Assembly (NCBI GenBank): GCA_026991215.1 | Contig: JALXBY010000002.1 | Location: forward strand, 1-31,690 | Length of the DNA stretch: 31,690 nucleotides | Direction of reading: 5' to 3' | Origin: Anaerolineales bacterium | GTDB taxonomy: Bacteria; Chloroflexota; Anaerolineae; Anaerolineales; DRMV01 | Shown: one piece after another, positions 1 through 8,100 of the stretch | Position numbering within the stretch: position 1 is the first letter of the stretch | How the letters are laid out: each line of letters begins with the position of its first letter | The notes under the pieces: generated by a model | Databases searched by the model: none | Seen by the model: the letters and a program-made list of their open reading frames with translations, nothing else | Told to the model about the DNA's origin: nothing | Made by a program: the position numbers and the translations under genes

Positions 1-213
1 GTCATGGACATGGGGAGCCTCCAGGCGGGGGGTGGGGGGTGCGCGGGGATAAACAGGCACGGCCGTGGATGCTTCGTGCCGAGCACAGCCGGTCCACATT
101 GTACATACTCAGAGCCTGCTGCAAAGCGAACGTGGCCGGGCCGGGTCGCTTTTCTTGAAGAAAATTTACGGCCGGTGCACCCCGCAGTCCAGACTGGTAT
201 AATCCGCCATGCT
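1..213. other. Upstream region of the deacetylase gene, no gene seen
   Basis: No convincing coding sequence is visible here; the frame is open but low in coding character and precedes the conserved protein start. It holds a run of G-tracts at 27-48 (two six-G runs and a four-G run, possible quadruplex), a 15-bp near-palindrome TTTTCTTGAAGAAAA at 150-164, and the promoter element described separately at 198-203. Confidence 0.5.
198..203 (+). promoter_or_regulatory. Consensus -10 box close to the deacetylase start
   Basis: A perfect TATAAT lies 10 bases before the ATG at 214. No good -35 hexamer is seen at 16-18 bp spacing. Transcription would be expected to start at about 209-211, leaving almost no 5' leader and no Shine-Dalgarno sequence, so the mRNA may be leaderless. 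Confidence 0.55.
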
Positions 214-1233
214 ATGGCGCGCGTGGGTTACGTTTGGGTACCTTCCCCCCAGCATCGCTATCTGGATCATCCCGAAAGCCCGGAGCGCCTCCGGGGGCTG
301 GAGGCCTGGTTGCAGGCCGCGGGCCTGCCCCTGGAAGAAGTGGCCTTCGACCCGGCGCCGGAGGCAGCCATCCTCCGGGTGCATCACTCCCGCATGTGGG
401 AACGCCTGCAGGTGGAATGTCAGACCGGCCCCCGCGTCATCGACTATGCACCCACGTATGTGACGCCGGAATCGTGCACCGCGGCCCGCCGCGCGGTTGG
501 CGGCTTGCTCGCGCTGACCGAGGCCCTGCTGTCTGGGCGCTTCCGCCGGGCCTTTGCCCTGGTCCGCCCGCCGGGCCATCACGCCACCCGGACCCAGAGC
601 ATGGGCTTCTGCCTGGTGAACAACGTGGCCATCGCCGCAGCCCACGCCCTGACCCAGGGCCTCGAACGGGTGGCCATCCTGGACTTCGACGCCCATCACG
701 GCAACGGCACCCAGGCCATCTTCGAGGACCATCCCCAGGTGGCCTTCCTTTCCCTGCACCAGTGGGGCATCTACCCCGGCACCGGGGACCTGGACGATGC
801 CCCCCACGCCCGGGGCCGCATCGTGAACGTGCCCTTCCCGGCCCGGACCGGACGACAGGGGTACCTGCGGGCCTTCGAGGAGGTGGTGCGACCCTGGCTG
901 GCCGCCTGGCGGCCCCAGGTGCTCTTCGTCTCCGCGGGCTTCGATGCCCACTGGCAGGACCCCCTGACCCAACTGGGGCTGACGGCCAGGGACTTCGCAG
1001 ACATGGCCGGCCAACTGGCTGCATGGGCCGATGAATTGCACATGCAAGGCGTGCTCTTCACCCTGGAAGGCGGGTACCACCCGCCCGCCGTGAGGCTGAG
1101 CATTCAGGCCGTGTTCCATGCCCTGGCCGAAGCGCCGTTGCCCGATGCCGTTTACGAAGAAGCCACGCCCCCCTTCGATGAACCCGAAACCGCGGACCTG
1201 CTCCGTCAGGTCCGGGCGTTGCACGGCTTCTGA
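214..1233 (+). CDS. Histone deacetylase / acetoin utilization (AcuC/HDAC) family hydrolase
   Basis: Zinc-dependent deacetylase of the arginase/deacetylase superfamily, 339 aa, expected to remove acetyl groups from protein lysines, polyamines or a related small substrate in the cytoplasm. Visible hallmarks in order are RPPGHHA (about 118-124, active-site His pair), GFCLVNN (131-137), ILDFDAHHGNGT (155-166, with zinc ligands D159 and H161), SAGFDAH (240-246, third ligand D244) and LEGGY near 290. The ATG at 214 is chosen because the conserved N-terminus (YVWVPSPQHRYLDHPESPERL-type) begins there; the frame is open further upstream without family similarity. Translation may be leaderless. The next gene follows after 23 bases, so the two are probably cotranscribed. 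Substrate cannot be told from sequence. Confidence 0.9.
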   Translation: MARVGYVWVPSPQHRYLDHPESPERLRGLEAWLQAAGLPLEEVAFDPAPEAAILRVHHSRMWERLQVECQTGPRVIDYAPTYVTPESCTAARRAVGGLLALTEALLSGRFRRAFALVRPPGHHATRTQSMGFCLVNNVAIAAAHALTQGLERVAILDFDAHHGNGTQAIFEDHPQVAFLSLHQWGIYPGTGDLDDAPHARGRIVNVPFPARTGRQGYLRAFEEVVRPWLAAWRPQVLFVSAGFDAHWQDPLTQLGLTARDFADMAGQLAAWADELHMQGVLFTLEGGYHPPAVRLSIQAVFHALAEAPLPDAVYEEATPPFDEPETADLLRQVRALHGF

Positions 1234-1256
1234 CCTTCTTTACCGGGAACAACGCC

Positions 1257-1916
1257 ATGCTGGGCTTCACCTTCGTGGAAATCGTCGTGCGCTTGCTGGC
1301 CCTGTTGATTGTGCTGCCGGTGCATGAGTTCGCCCATGCCTGGGCCGCGTACCGGCTGGGCGACAATACCGCAGCCGCTTCCGGCCGCATGACGCTGGAC
1401 CCCCGGGCCCACCTGGACCCAACCGGCGCGCTGTTCCTGCTCTTGACCGGGTTCGGTTGGGCCAAACCCGTGCCCGTGAACCCCTACCGCCTGCGGCATC
1501 GGTATGGCATGGCTCTGGTGGCCCTGGCCGGCCCGTTGAGCCACCTGGTGTTCGTGCTCGCTGTGATGCTGATTCCCCCAGCCCTGTATCCGGCCCTGGG
1601 CGGCCTGGGCCGTACCCTGGCTTCCTGGCTCTGGATTTTCGTCTGGCTCAACCTGGGCCTTGCCTTCTTCAACCTGCTCCCCATCCCGCCGCTGGATGGT
1701 TCCCGCATCGTCGAAGACCTGTGGCCGGACTTCTGGCATCGCCACCTGGCGCCGCTGGTCGCCTATGCGCCTTTGCTGCTTCTCCTGGTGCTCTTCGTGC
1801 TGCCCTGGATGGGCATCCCCGTGTTGGATTGGTGGATTGGCTGGCCCGCGCGGCTTTTCCTGCGCTTTGCCTGCGCACTACAGCAAACCCTGTATGGGGC
1901 ATCCATCTGCTGGTAA
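1257..1916 (+). CDS. Site-2 protease family (M50) integral membrane metalloprotease
   Basis: A 219-aa hydrophobic protein with several membrane segments. The zinc-binding HEFAH (HExxH, residues 23-27) sits in the first membrane helix and the second M50 motif NLLPIPPLDG (139-148, with the third metal ligand D147) is in a later one, as in the short YwhC-type site-2 proteases that lack a PDZ domain. These enzymes cut substrates inside the membrane; no substrate is evident here. The gene starts 23 bases after the deacetylase stop with only a weak ribosome site. A third gene follows after a 73-base gap containing a structured repeat. Confidence 0.88.
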   Translation: MLGFTFVEIVVRLLALLIVLPVHEFAHAWAAYRLGDNTAAASGRMTLDPRAHLDPTGALFLLLTGFGWAKPVPVNPYRLRHRYGMALVALAGPLSHLVFVLAVMLIPPALYPALGGLGRTLASWLWIFVWLNLGLAFFNLLPIPPLDGSRIVEDLWPDFWHRHLAPLVAYAPLLLLLVLFVLPWMGIPVLDWWIGWPARLFLRFACALQQTLYGASICW

Positions 1917-1917
1917 G

Positions 1918-1977
1918 AGAGTGTTCGAGAAGGTGCTTCGCACCTTAGCCCGAAGGGTTTTCAAACGCCCTCTTTAA
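1918..1977 (+). repeat. Structured palindromic element (two inner hairpins, imperfect outer stem)
   Basis: The intergenic segment can fold as a three-way structure. Inner hairpin 1 is perfect: AAGGTGC (1930-1936), loop TTC, GCACCTT (1940-1946). Inner hairpin 2 is CCC-GAA-GGG followed by TTTTC. The flanks (about AAGAGAGTGTTCGAGAA against TTTTCAAACGCCCTCTT) pair with two wobbles and two mismatches. This form is typical of REP-like intergenic repeats; it could also act as a weak terminator or mRNA stabiliser between the protease and B12 genes. Copy number elsewhere is unknown. Confidence 0.5.
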
Positions 1978-1989
1978 GGAAGGCAGGCC

Positions 1990-2406
1990 ATGAACCGGCG
2001 AACCATTCGCGTGCTGGTGGCCAAGCCCGGGCTGGACGGCCACGACCGGGGGGCCAAAATCGTGGCCCGGGCCTTGCGGGATGCAGGGATGGAGGTCATC
2101 TACACCGGCATCCGCCAGACGCCGGAGATGATTGCCCAGGCCGCGCTGCAGGAAGACGTGGACGTGGTGGGCCTCTCCATCCTTTCCGGCGCGCACATGA
2201 CCCTGGTCCCGGAAGTGTTGGAAAAGTTGCGCGAGGTAGGGATGGGCCACGTCCTGGTGATCGTGGGCGGCATCATCCCGCCGGACGACGCGGCCAAATT
2301 GCAGGAAATGGGCGTGTACCGGGTCTACGGCCCCGGCACGCCCACGTCCCAAATCGTCAAGGACATCCAAGAAGCCATGGCCGCCCGCGAGGCAACCGTT
2401 GGCTGA
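1990..2406 (+). CDS. Cobalamin (B12)-binding domain protein, methylmalonyl-CoA mutase C-terminal type
   Basis: A 138-aa single-domain protein matching the C-terminal B12-binding domain of acyl-CoA mutases. The DxHxxG base-off cobalamin motif is at D16-G-H18-D-R-G21, where the histidine would be the lower cobalt ligand; later SILSG and VGGIIPP segments are also family hallmarks. It ends right after the Rossmann-like domain, so it is either the small subunit of a two-subunit mutase whose catalytic subunit is encoded elsewhere, or a stand-alone B12 carrier. A good ribosome site (AAGGAAGG) lies before the ATG. The gene converges on the thioredoxin-domain gene 62 bases away. Confidence 0.9.
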   Translation: MNRRTIRVLVAKPGLDGHDRGAKIVARALRDAGMEVIYTGIRQTPEMIAQAALQEDVDVVGLSILSGAHMTLVPEVLEKLREVGMGHVLVIVGGIIPPDDAAKLQEMGVYRVYGPGTPTSQIVKDIQEAMAAREATVG

Positions 2407-2468
2407 CCTCGCACCGCTGACCGCGGACTGCCGACTGCTCACCGCAGACTGCGGCTACGTCCACCCGC
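2407..2468. repeat. Short repeated sequence in a convergent intergenic gap
   Basis: The gap between two convergent genes holds two copies of ACCGC(G/A)GACTGC (2420-2431 and 2441-2452), 21 bases apart, with further GACTGC-like pieces between them. It can form GC-rich hairpins on either strand but has no T-tract, so a terminator role is uncertain. Confidence 0.4.
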
Positions 2469-4526
2469 TTAGCGGTCCGCCTCCAACAACTTGCGAAAGG
2501 CCGCCGGTTCGGTAACCGGGGTGTGACAGGTGAACGCCTGGCAGACGTACACCGTAGGCCGGCCCTCCACCAGGGGGCGGTCCTGCACCAGAGGCGGTGC
2601 ATCGGCCGCGGGCGGGTACGTGCTCACGGCCCAGAAGGTTCGAGGCCGCCAGGCTTCCCGCAACACGTCCACCAGGGCCTGCAAGTCGGCTTTGGTCTCC
2701 GGGGTCAACAAGGCCACCTCCTGAACCGGGCCGATGGCGATGTCCAGCGCGCACAGCCATTGGGCAAAGCCCAGGGGGTAACGGGTGAACACCGGGGCCA
2801 TGGTCTGCAGCAGTTCCTCCGCCTTTTGCCGGAAGGCCGGTTCCATGGTGTAGGCGTACATCTGCAGCCACAAGGTGACGGCCAGCGCGTTGCCCGAGGG
2901 CGTGGCCTGGTCCTCCAGGGTCTTGGGGCGCACCAGGGGCGCGTCGTGGCCCTGGGGGGTATCGGCCCAGCCACCTTCGGGGTCGGTGAAGCGTGTCTCA
3001 ATGATGTGGACCTGCTCCTGCGCGGCCCGGTACCAGACCAGGTCGGGGTCTGCCCGGTACAGGGCGAGAAGCGCCATGGCCAGCGCGGTGTGGTCCTCCA
3101 GATAGGCCGGTGTGGGCGTATGCCGGCCCTGGTGCCAGCCCCGGTACCAGCGGTCGCCCTCCCGCAGGTGGGTGAGCAGGAAGGTCATGGCCTCGCGAGC
3201 AGCCTGGAGCCAGTCGGCCCGGTGCAGGTAGAACGCGGCTTCGGCCAAAGCCCATACGGTCAGGCCGTTCCATCCCAGGAGGATTTTGTCATCCACCGCG
3301 GGCCGGGGACGGCCGGCGCGGGCCTGGAAAAGACGTTCCCGGGCCTGCGCCAGTCGCTGCCGGACCTCGGCCTCGGACAGGCCAAAGCGCTGCGCAAGGT
3401 CCCGGTCGGTGTACACGCGGCGCAGCACGTAGCGCCCATCCTCCATTTGGGGCGGGCCGGTCAGGCCGTAGGCCCAGAGGGCCAGGTCCCGTTCGTCTTC
3501 CGGCAGGATGCGGGCCACTTCTTCGGGCGTCCAGGTGTAAAACGCGCCTTCCCGGCCCTCGCTGTCCGCATCCAGGCTGCTGTAGAAGCCGCCCTGGGGA
3601 TGCCGCATCTCCCGCAGCAGGAAGGCCACCGTCGCGTCCAAAACGTCCCGGAAGGTTTCTTCACCGGTCAACAGGTAAGCATAGAGGTAGACCCGGGTCA
3701 GCAGGGCGTTGTCGTAAAGCATCTTCTCGAAGTGGGGCACCCACCAGGCCGCGTCCACGCTATAGCGGTGGAAGCCGCCGCCCAGCAGGTCGTACATACC
3801 GCCCTGGGCCATCGCGGTCAGGGTGTGCACGGCCATCTCCAGGGCCTGACGGTTGCCGCGGTGGGCCTGGCGCAGCAGGAATTCCAGCACCATGGCCTGG
3901 GGAAACTTGGGGGCCTGGCCCCAGCCGCCGTACCGGGCGTCGAAATCCCGGGCCAGGTTGCCCACGGCTTCCTCCAGCAGGCCAGGGGCCAGGGTCCGGC
4001 CGGCCTGCCCCTGCAGCGGCACCCGGAGCCGGACCTGCAGGTGTTCCCGCAGCCGCGCGGCCGAAGCCCGGATGTTGGCTTCATCCTGCTGCCAGGCCTG
4101 GATGATGGCCTCCAGTACCTGGCGGAAGGAGGGCAGCCCGTACCGGGGCTGGGGCGGGAAGTAGGTGCCGCCGTAGAAGGGTTCGCCTTCGGGCGTGAGG
4201 AACACGCTGAGGGGCCATCCGCCGTGGCCGGTCATGGCAATCACGGCCTGCATGTAGACGTGGTCCACGTCGGGGTGCTCTTCCCGGTCCACCTTGATGG
4301 GCACGAAGTAGGTGTTGAGCAGCCGCGCGATCTCCGGGTCCTCGAAGGACTCATGGGCCATGACGTGGCACCAGTGGCAGGCCGCGTAGCCGATGCTGAG
4401 GAAGATGGGCTTGTTCTCCCGCCGGGCCTTCTCCAGGGCCTCAGGGCCCCAGGGGTACCAATCCACCGGCTGATGTGCGTGCTGGCGCAGGTAGGGCGAG
4501 GTGCTTTGGGCAAGACGGTTGGGCAT
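2469..4526 (-). CDS. Thioredoxin domain-containing protein, YyaL/DUF255 (SSP411-like)
   Basis: A 685-aa full-length member of the YyaL/spermatogenesis-associated family. Residues 1 to about 165 form the DUF255 thioredoxin-like domain with the CHWC site (C50-C53) in the conserved GYAACHWCHVM context; the rest is an alpha/alpha-barrel like N-acylglucosamine 2-epimerases. The biochemical function of the family is poorly defined. The ATG at 4526 is chosen because it starts the conserved SPYLRQHAHQPVDWYPW segment and has GGAGG (4532-4536) seven bases upstream. The open frame continues upstream through the tRNA-Leu gene, which is an artefact. About 160 bases separate it from the tRNA terminator; I see no clear promoter there. 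Confidence 0.92.
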   Translation of the reverse strand: MPNRLAQSTSPYLRQHAHQPVDWYPWGPEALEKARRENKPIFLSIGYAACHWCHVMAHESFEDPEIARLLNTYFVPIKVDREEHPDVDHVYMQAVIAMTGHGGWPLSVFLTPEGEPFYGGTYFPPQPRYGLPSFRQVLEAIIQAWQQDEANIRASAARLREHLQVRLRVPLQGQAGRTLAPGLLEEAVGNLARDFDARYGGWGQAPKFPQAMVLEFLLRQAHRGNRQALEMAVHTLTAMAQGGMYDLLGGGFHRYSVDAAWWVPHFEKMLYDNALLTRVYLYAYLLTGEETFRDVLDATVAFLLREMRHPQGGFYSSLDADSEGREGAFYTWTPEEVARILPEDERDLALWAYGLTGPPQMEDGRYVLRRVYTDRDLAQRFGLSEAEVRQRLAQARERLFQARAGRPRPAVDDKILLGWNGLTVWALAEAAFYLHRADWLQAAREAMTFLLTHLREGDRWYRGWHQGRHTPTPAYLEDHTALAMALLALYRADPDLVWYRAAQEQVHIIETRFTDPEGGWADTPQGHDAPLVRPKTLEDQATPSGNALAVTLWLQMYAYTMEPAFRQKAEELLQTMAPVFTRYPLGFAQWLCALDIAIGPVQEVALLTPETKADLQALVDVLREAWRPRTFWAVSTYPPAADAPPLVQDRPLVEGRPTVYVCQAFTCHTPVTEPAAFRKLLEADR

Positions 4527-4683
4527 ATGGGCCTCCAGGAAGATATGAGGAAGGCGTTTTTCACCTTCGCTCATAGGTTTTGGGGAAAGCAACGGGGATA
4601 GCCCGCCGCGATTTTCGCGATTTTTGCCTTGGAATTTTACCAAAAACCCGTGGTTTGCGCCCCATGCGAGACTCCGGGCGTCA

Positions 4684-4719
4684 GGCAAAAAGAAAAGCGG
4701 CCACGTTTTGTGGCCGCTT
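4684..4719 (-). terminator. Rho-independent terminator after the tRNA genes
   Basis: A perfect 10-bp stem, AAGCGGCCAC (4695-4704) pairing with GTGGCCGCTT (4710-4719) around a 5-base loop, is followed on the minus strand by TTCTTTTTG. It starts five bases after the 3' end of tRNA-Leu and ends the tRNA transcript before the DUF255 gene. Confidence 0.85.
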
Positions 4720-4723
4720 GGTG

Positions 4724-4808
4724 TGCCGAAGGGGGGACTCGAACCCCCACGGGCGTAATGCCCACGGCGTCCTGAGCGCCGCGCGTCTACCAATTCCGCC
4801 ACTTCGGC
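4724..4808 (-). tRNA. tRNA-Leu (CAG anticodon)
   Basis: The 85-base minus-strand sequence begins GCCGAAGTGGCGGAATTGG and has acceptor arms GCCGAAG/CTTCGGC with discriminator A, a T-loop GGTTCGAGTCC, and a long variable arm (TGGGCATTACGCCC region) typical of class II tRNAs. The anticodon stem CGGCG/CGCCG encloses loop CTCAGGA, giving anticodon CAG (plus-strand 4772-4774), which reads CUG. CCA is not encoded. It lies 39 bases after tRNA-Thr and has its own consensus promoter. Confidence 0.95.
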
Positions 4809-4820
4809 ACGTCGCCTCTC

Positions 4821-4848
4821 ATTATAGGGAGGTTCCCCTCCCTGTCAA
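4821..4848 (-). promoter_or_regulatory. Consensus sigma-70 promoter for tRNA-Leu with an inverted repeat in the spacer
   Basis: On the minus strand TTGACA (4843-4848) and TATAAT (4821-4826) are both perfect and separated by 16 bp. The -10 ends 12 bases before tRNA-Leu. The -35 overlaps the last base of tRNA-Thr. The spacer is almost entirely an inverted repeat, AGGGAGG-TTCC-CCTCCCT (4826-4843), which would also form a hairpin in read-through RNA from tRNA-Thr. Confidence 0.85.
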
Positions 4849-4920
4849 GCCACCGGCGGGACTCGAACCCGCGACCTGCCGCTTACGAGGCGGCTGCTCT
4901 GCCGACTGAGCTACGGTGGC
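4848..4920 (-). tRNA. tRNA-Thr (CGT anticodon)
   Basis: The 73-base minus-strand sequence starts GCCACCGTAGCTCAGTCGG. Acceptor arms are GCCACCG/CGGTGGC with discriminator T; the D-arm is GCTCAG..GAGC and the T-arm GCGGGTTCGAGTCCCGC. The anticodon stem GCCGC/GCGGC encloses loop CTCGTAA, giving anticodon CGT, which reads ACG. CCA is not encoded. It is followed by tRNA-Leu after 39 bases. Confidence 0.95.
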
Positions 4921-4930
4921 TGGCCCCCCT

Positions 4931-4936
4931 ATTATA
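4931..4936 (-). promoter_or_regulatory. -10 box of tRNA-Thr
   Basis: A perfect TATAAT on the minus strand lies 10 bases upstream of the tRNA-Thr 5' end. No recognisable -35 hexamer is found at 16-18 bp; the preceding bases TGGG nearly make an extended -10. Confidence 0.6.
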
Positions 4937-5146
4937 CCCAGCCTGACCCGCGAAGGTAGCCCCGCGCGGGCGAATTCGTACGAGCACAGTACTACTCCCC
5001 GGAAGTCTTTCCCGCCCGCCACTGGCTGGATCCCCTATAGGACAAAATCAGTAGTCTCAGGGCCACTACATCATGGGCCTTGCCCACAATCGCATCCTCA
5101 CAGTCACGCTTTGATGCGCCAGAACGACGCCATCTTAGATCATGGT
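4937..5146. other. Intergenic region between the tRNA promoter and the glycosidase ORF, no gene seen
   Basis: About 210 bases lie between the tRNA promoter and the stop codon of the glycoside hydrolase gene. I see no conserved reading frame and no clear terminator for the sugar operon here. Confidence 0.4.
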
Positions 5147-8100
5147 TTATCTGACGCGGCGCCGCAGCGCGTATTCCATGGCCCAGATGGCGCCTGGACG
5201 CAGGTACATGCTGGCCCGGAAGTTGCCGTCCTTGTCCCAGGCCTCGGGTGTACGGAACCAGAGTCCCCGTTCGTACGTGACCCGGTACGCGCCAAACGCG
5301 GTCTGCCACGCGGCCTCGTCCATCCCGCGGTGGAGCATAAACGCGGCCAGCGCGTAGGTCACCCCGACCCAGACCTCCTCGGCCTGGTCGGAATCGGTGT
5401 ACAAGCTCCCGTCAGGTCGCACACCGTTTACCGCACCCATCTGACCGTCCGCGAACCCCAGCACATTGTGCCGGTAGACCGTTTCCAACACGGAGCGGAC
5501 GTGGTCCTCGGGAACAACGGCCGGAAGGCCCGTCACGTCCGCGTACCACTGGCCGGCCAGCTGGTCAGCCATAATGGCATCACGGTACGCGCTGTCCGTG
5601 TCATAACGGTAGTAGCGGCCGTTCCAGAGTTTGGCCTCGTATGCGGCCTGACCCTGGGTGTACCAGCGGGCATAGGTTTCTGCCGCTTCCGTATCCCCCA
5701 CCAGCTCGGCCATGCGGCGGGCGGCAGCCAAAGCTGCCAGCCACAGACCACCACAGTAGGCACTGGGCCCCTTCATGGGCCAGGTGTCAAAGGTCTGGTC
5801 GGGAATACCGTCGTTCTCCGGGAGCCCATCACCGTCCCGGTCAAAACGCTTCAAATACTCAAGGGCAGCCTTCACCGCGGGCCAGGCTTCCCGGAGCAGC
5901 GCCTCATCGCCGGTGTAAACAACATCCCGGTAGATGAGCAGCACGAACTTGCTGTTCAGGTCCTTCCACACGTTGGGGTCCTGCCAGGCATACGCGTTGG
6001 GGAGACGGAAAGGGGACTCCGCGGGCATTCCCAGATCATGGGGAACCGCGCCAGCCAACTTGCGTGGCCGGAACTGACCGTTGCTTTCGACGCGCCGTCG
6101 TGTTAGGTCTTCGGCCAACACCGTGGGGATGAAATCCCGCATCACTTGCTTTTCTAGCTCGGGCCAAAGCATGAGCAAGGGGAAGGACCCGTAGAAACGG
6201 ACGTCCAGGGTTTCATAGAAGGGGTAATCGTACGTTTCCAGTTGGGCGAAGTGGCCAATGCCTTCTGGGTCCTCAGGGTCAACCACCCAGGCTGTACCGC
6301 CGTCCGCCACGTAGTAAAGCTCGTTGAAGAGGGCCTGCTTGAACCACTCAGGCCGGCTCTCCTCCGCAAGGATGCGCTCCTGCCAATCCACGATGGCCTG
6401 ACGCCACTCGCGGTAGTGCTCCAACGCGTCGCGCGCGATAGCCCACGCGTTGCGGCCACTCGTACCAAAAAATCGCGTGTAGCGACGATGCCACTTGTCT
6501 CCCCCACCAAACTGGGCGATGGGCAAATCCCACGCCAGCACAATGGGCACCTCTTTCTCCGCGGCGGGAGCCAGTTCAAAGGTTACAGCCAACCCCGCGG
6601 CGAGGGGTTCCCCCTCTGCGGCTGGGGTGCGGTCGTCCACGTTCTCCAACGCGCCGTCCGCGGCAAAGTCTGCCCAGATCTCAGCGCCGTCACCGTCCGC
6701 GCGGAACCGGGTGCGATAGGTCACCCGGACGCCTTCGGTTTCCAGCGCGGCAATGGCGAAGCTCCCCTGCCAGCCTTCAACCACTTCAGGTTGACCATCG
6801 GTCATGACCACGCCGACCATGGTGCCCGAAGCCAGGAGCTCCTCTCGTGCGGCGTGCACGTGACCGCCCTGGCGGTCCAGGCCGTCCCACCACCGGCCGA
6901 GCACATTTTGCCAAGTGAAAAGCAAGCCCACCTGCACCGGCTCCGCAGTGGGGTTGTACGCGCGCCACAGAAAGATGGCCACCGGGTAGCTGCTTTCCCG
7001 GTAGTTGTGGGGCAACACCGGAGAGAATTGCTCCACCATGAGTTGCGCGGGGAATTCTTCCCACGTGTACACGAACCAGGAGCGGGGGTACAGCGCGTAA
7101 TAGGTGCCTGCACCCACGGGATACTTCCACCGCCAAGCTGAAAGCACGCGGTCCGGCTTCTCCGTCCAGAGGGCCTGGACAACACGGTGATTTCCCTGGG
7201 CCATAAAGACGGAAAACATGCTGGCAGGGATGGGTTCATAGTGATGCCGGCCAATGTCTAGGTGCCAGCGGGCGAAGTCCCCGCGGTAGGTGCGGCCGAT
7301 GGTCCCTGCGCCGATGCCCCCCAGGGGCGCGCCCTGATAAGGGCCATCATCCACGATGGGGTACTCTGTCCGCGGCCGCGGCGGGTTCGGGACCGGCAAG
7401 CCAATCGGCCGAGACCACGCCACTGCAGGAATTTCTGCTGCGAATGGGGATACGACCGATACACCGTTGCGCTCTGAAGGCTTCATTGGTTCCTTCATTG
7501 GTTTGCTCCTCCTTGACGTAGAAGTTGGCGTTGTATGCTCTATCGGGATAGTGAGCAGGGTGACCGAAGCCTCCGGGAGGGAAAGGGTGAGACCTGGATG
7601 GTACGTCAACGTGGCCACGCGTTCGACGAAGTGTTCGCGATCCAACCGGGTGACGGTCACCGGGCCGCGCACGGCCGCACCCGTCACTGTTAAGGGAACC
7701 TCTTGCGGACGCTGGCCTCGGTTCACGAGCACCACGGTGAGCGCGGCATCATCCCGTACCGCCGCATATGCGCTAACTTCAGCCACCGGAGCATGCCAAC
7801 GCGCCGCAACCAGATGTGTGCCGAATTCGCGATAGAGGCGGTAAACGTAGTACGTGGGCCGCACGTCCCGGCTGGCCAGAAGCCCCCACGGCCCAGCGCC
7901 AGGGGACGTCTGCAGCGCAAAGTAGGCCACGATGAACACCCGGTTGCGAATGAGCCGGCCCAGAACGTCGGCCCACCAGATCGCGTTGTAGAACCCGTCC
8001 GGCGTGGTTTCCTTGCCCACGGCCTTGTTCCAGTGGGAATTCACCTCGGTGACCGCGATGGGCTTGTCCTCACCGGTTATCTCCCGGACCGTAGCCCGCA

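Noticed and set aside
2523..4601. Long open frame opposite the DUF255 gene
   Set aside because: It is a mirror of codon bias in GC-rich DNA; its translation is Gly/Val/Gln/His-rich with no family likeness, while the minus strand encodes a conserved protein.
4607..4625. CGCGA-TTTT-CGCG hairpin followed by T5 as a plus-strand terminator
   Set aside because: No plus-strand transcript is expected here and the stem is very short.
4527..4802. Longer start for the DUF255 protein reaching into the tRNA-Leu gene
   Set aside because: The extension translates the tRNA itself and its terminator; the ATG at 4526 has a good ribosome site and begins the conserved sequence.
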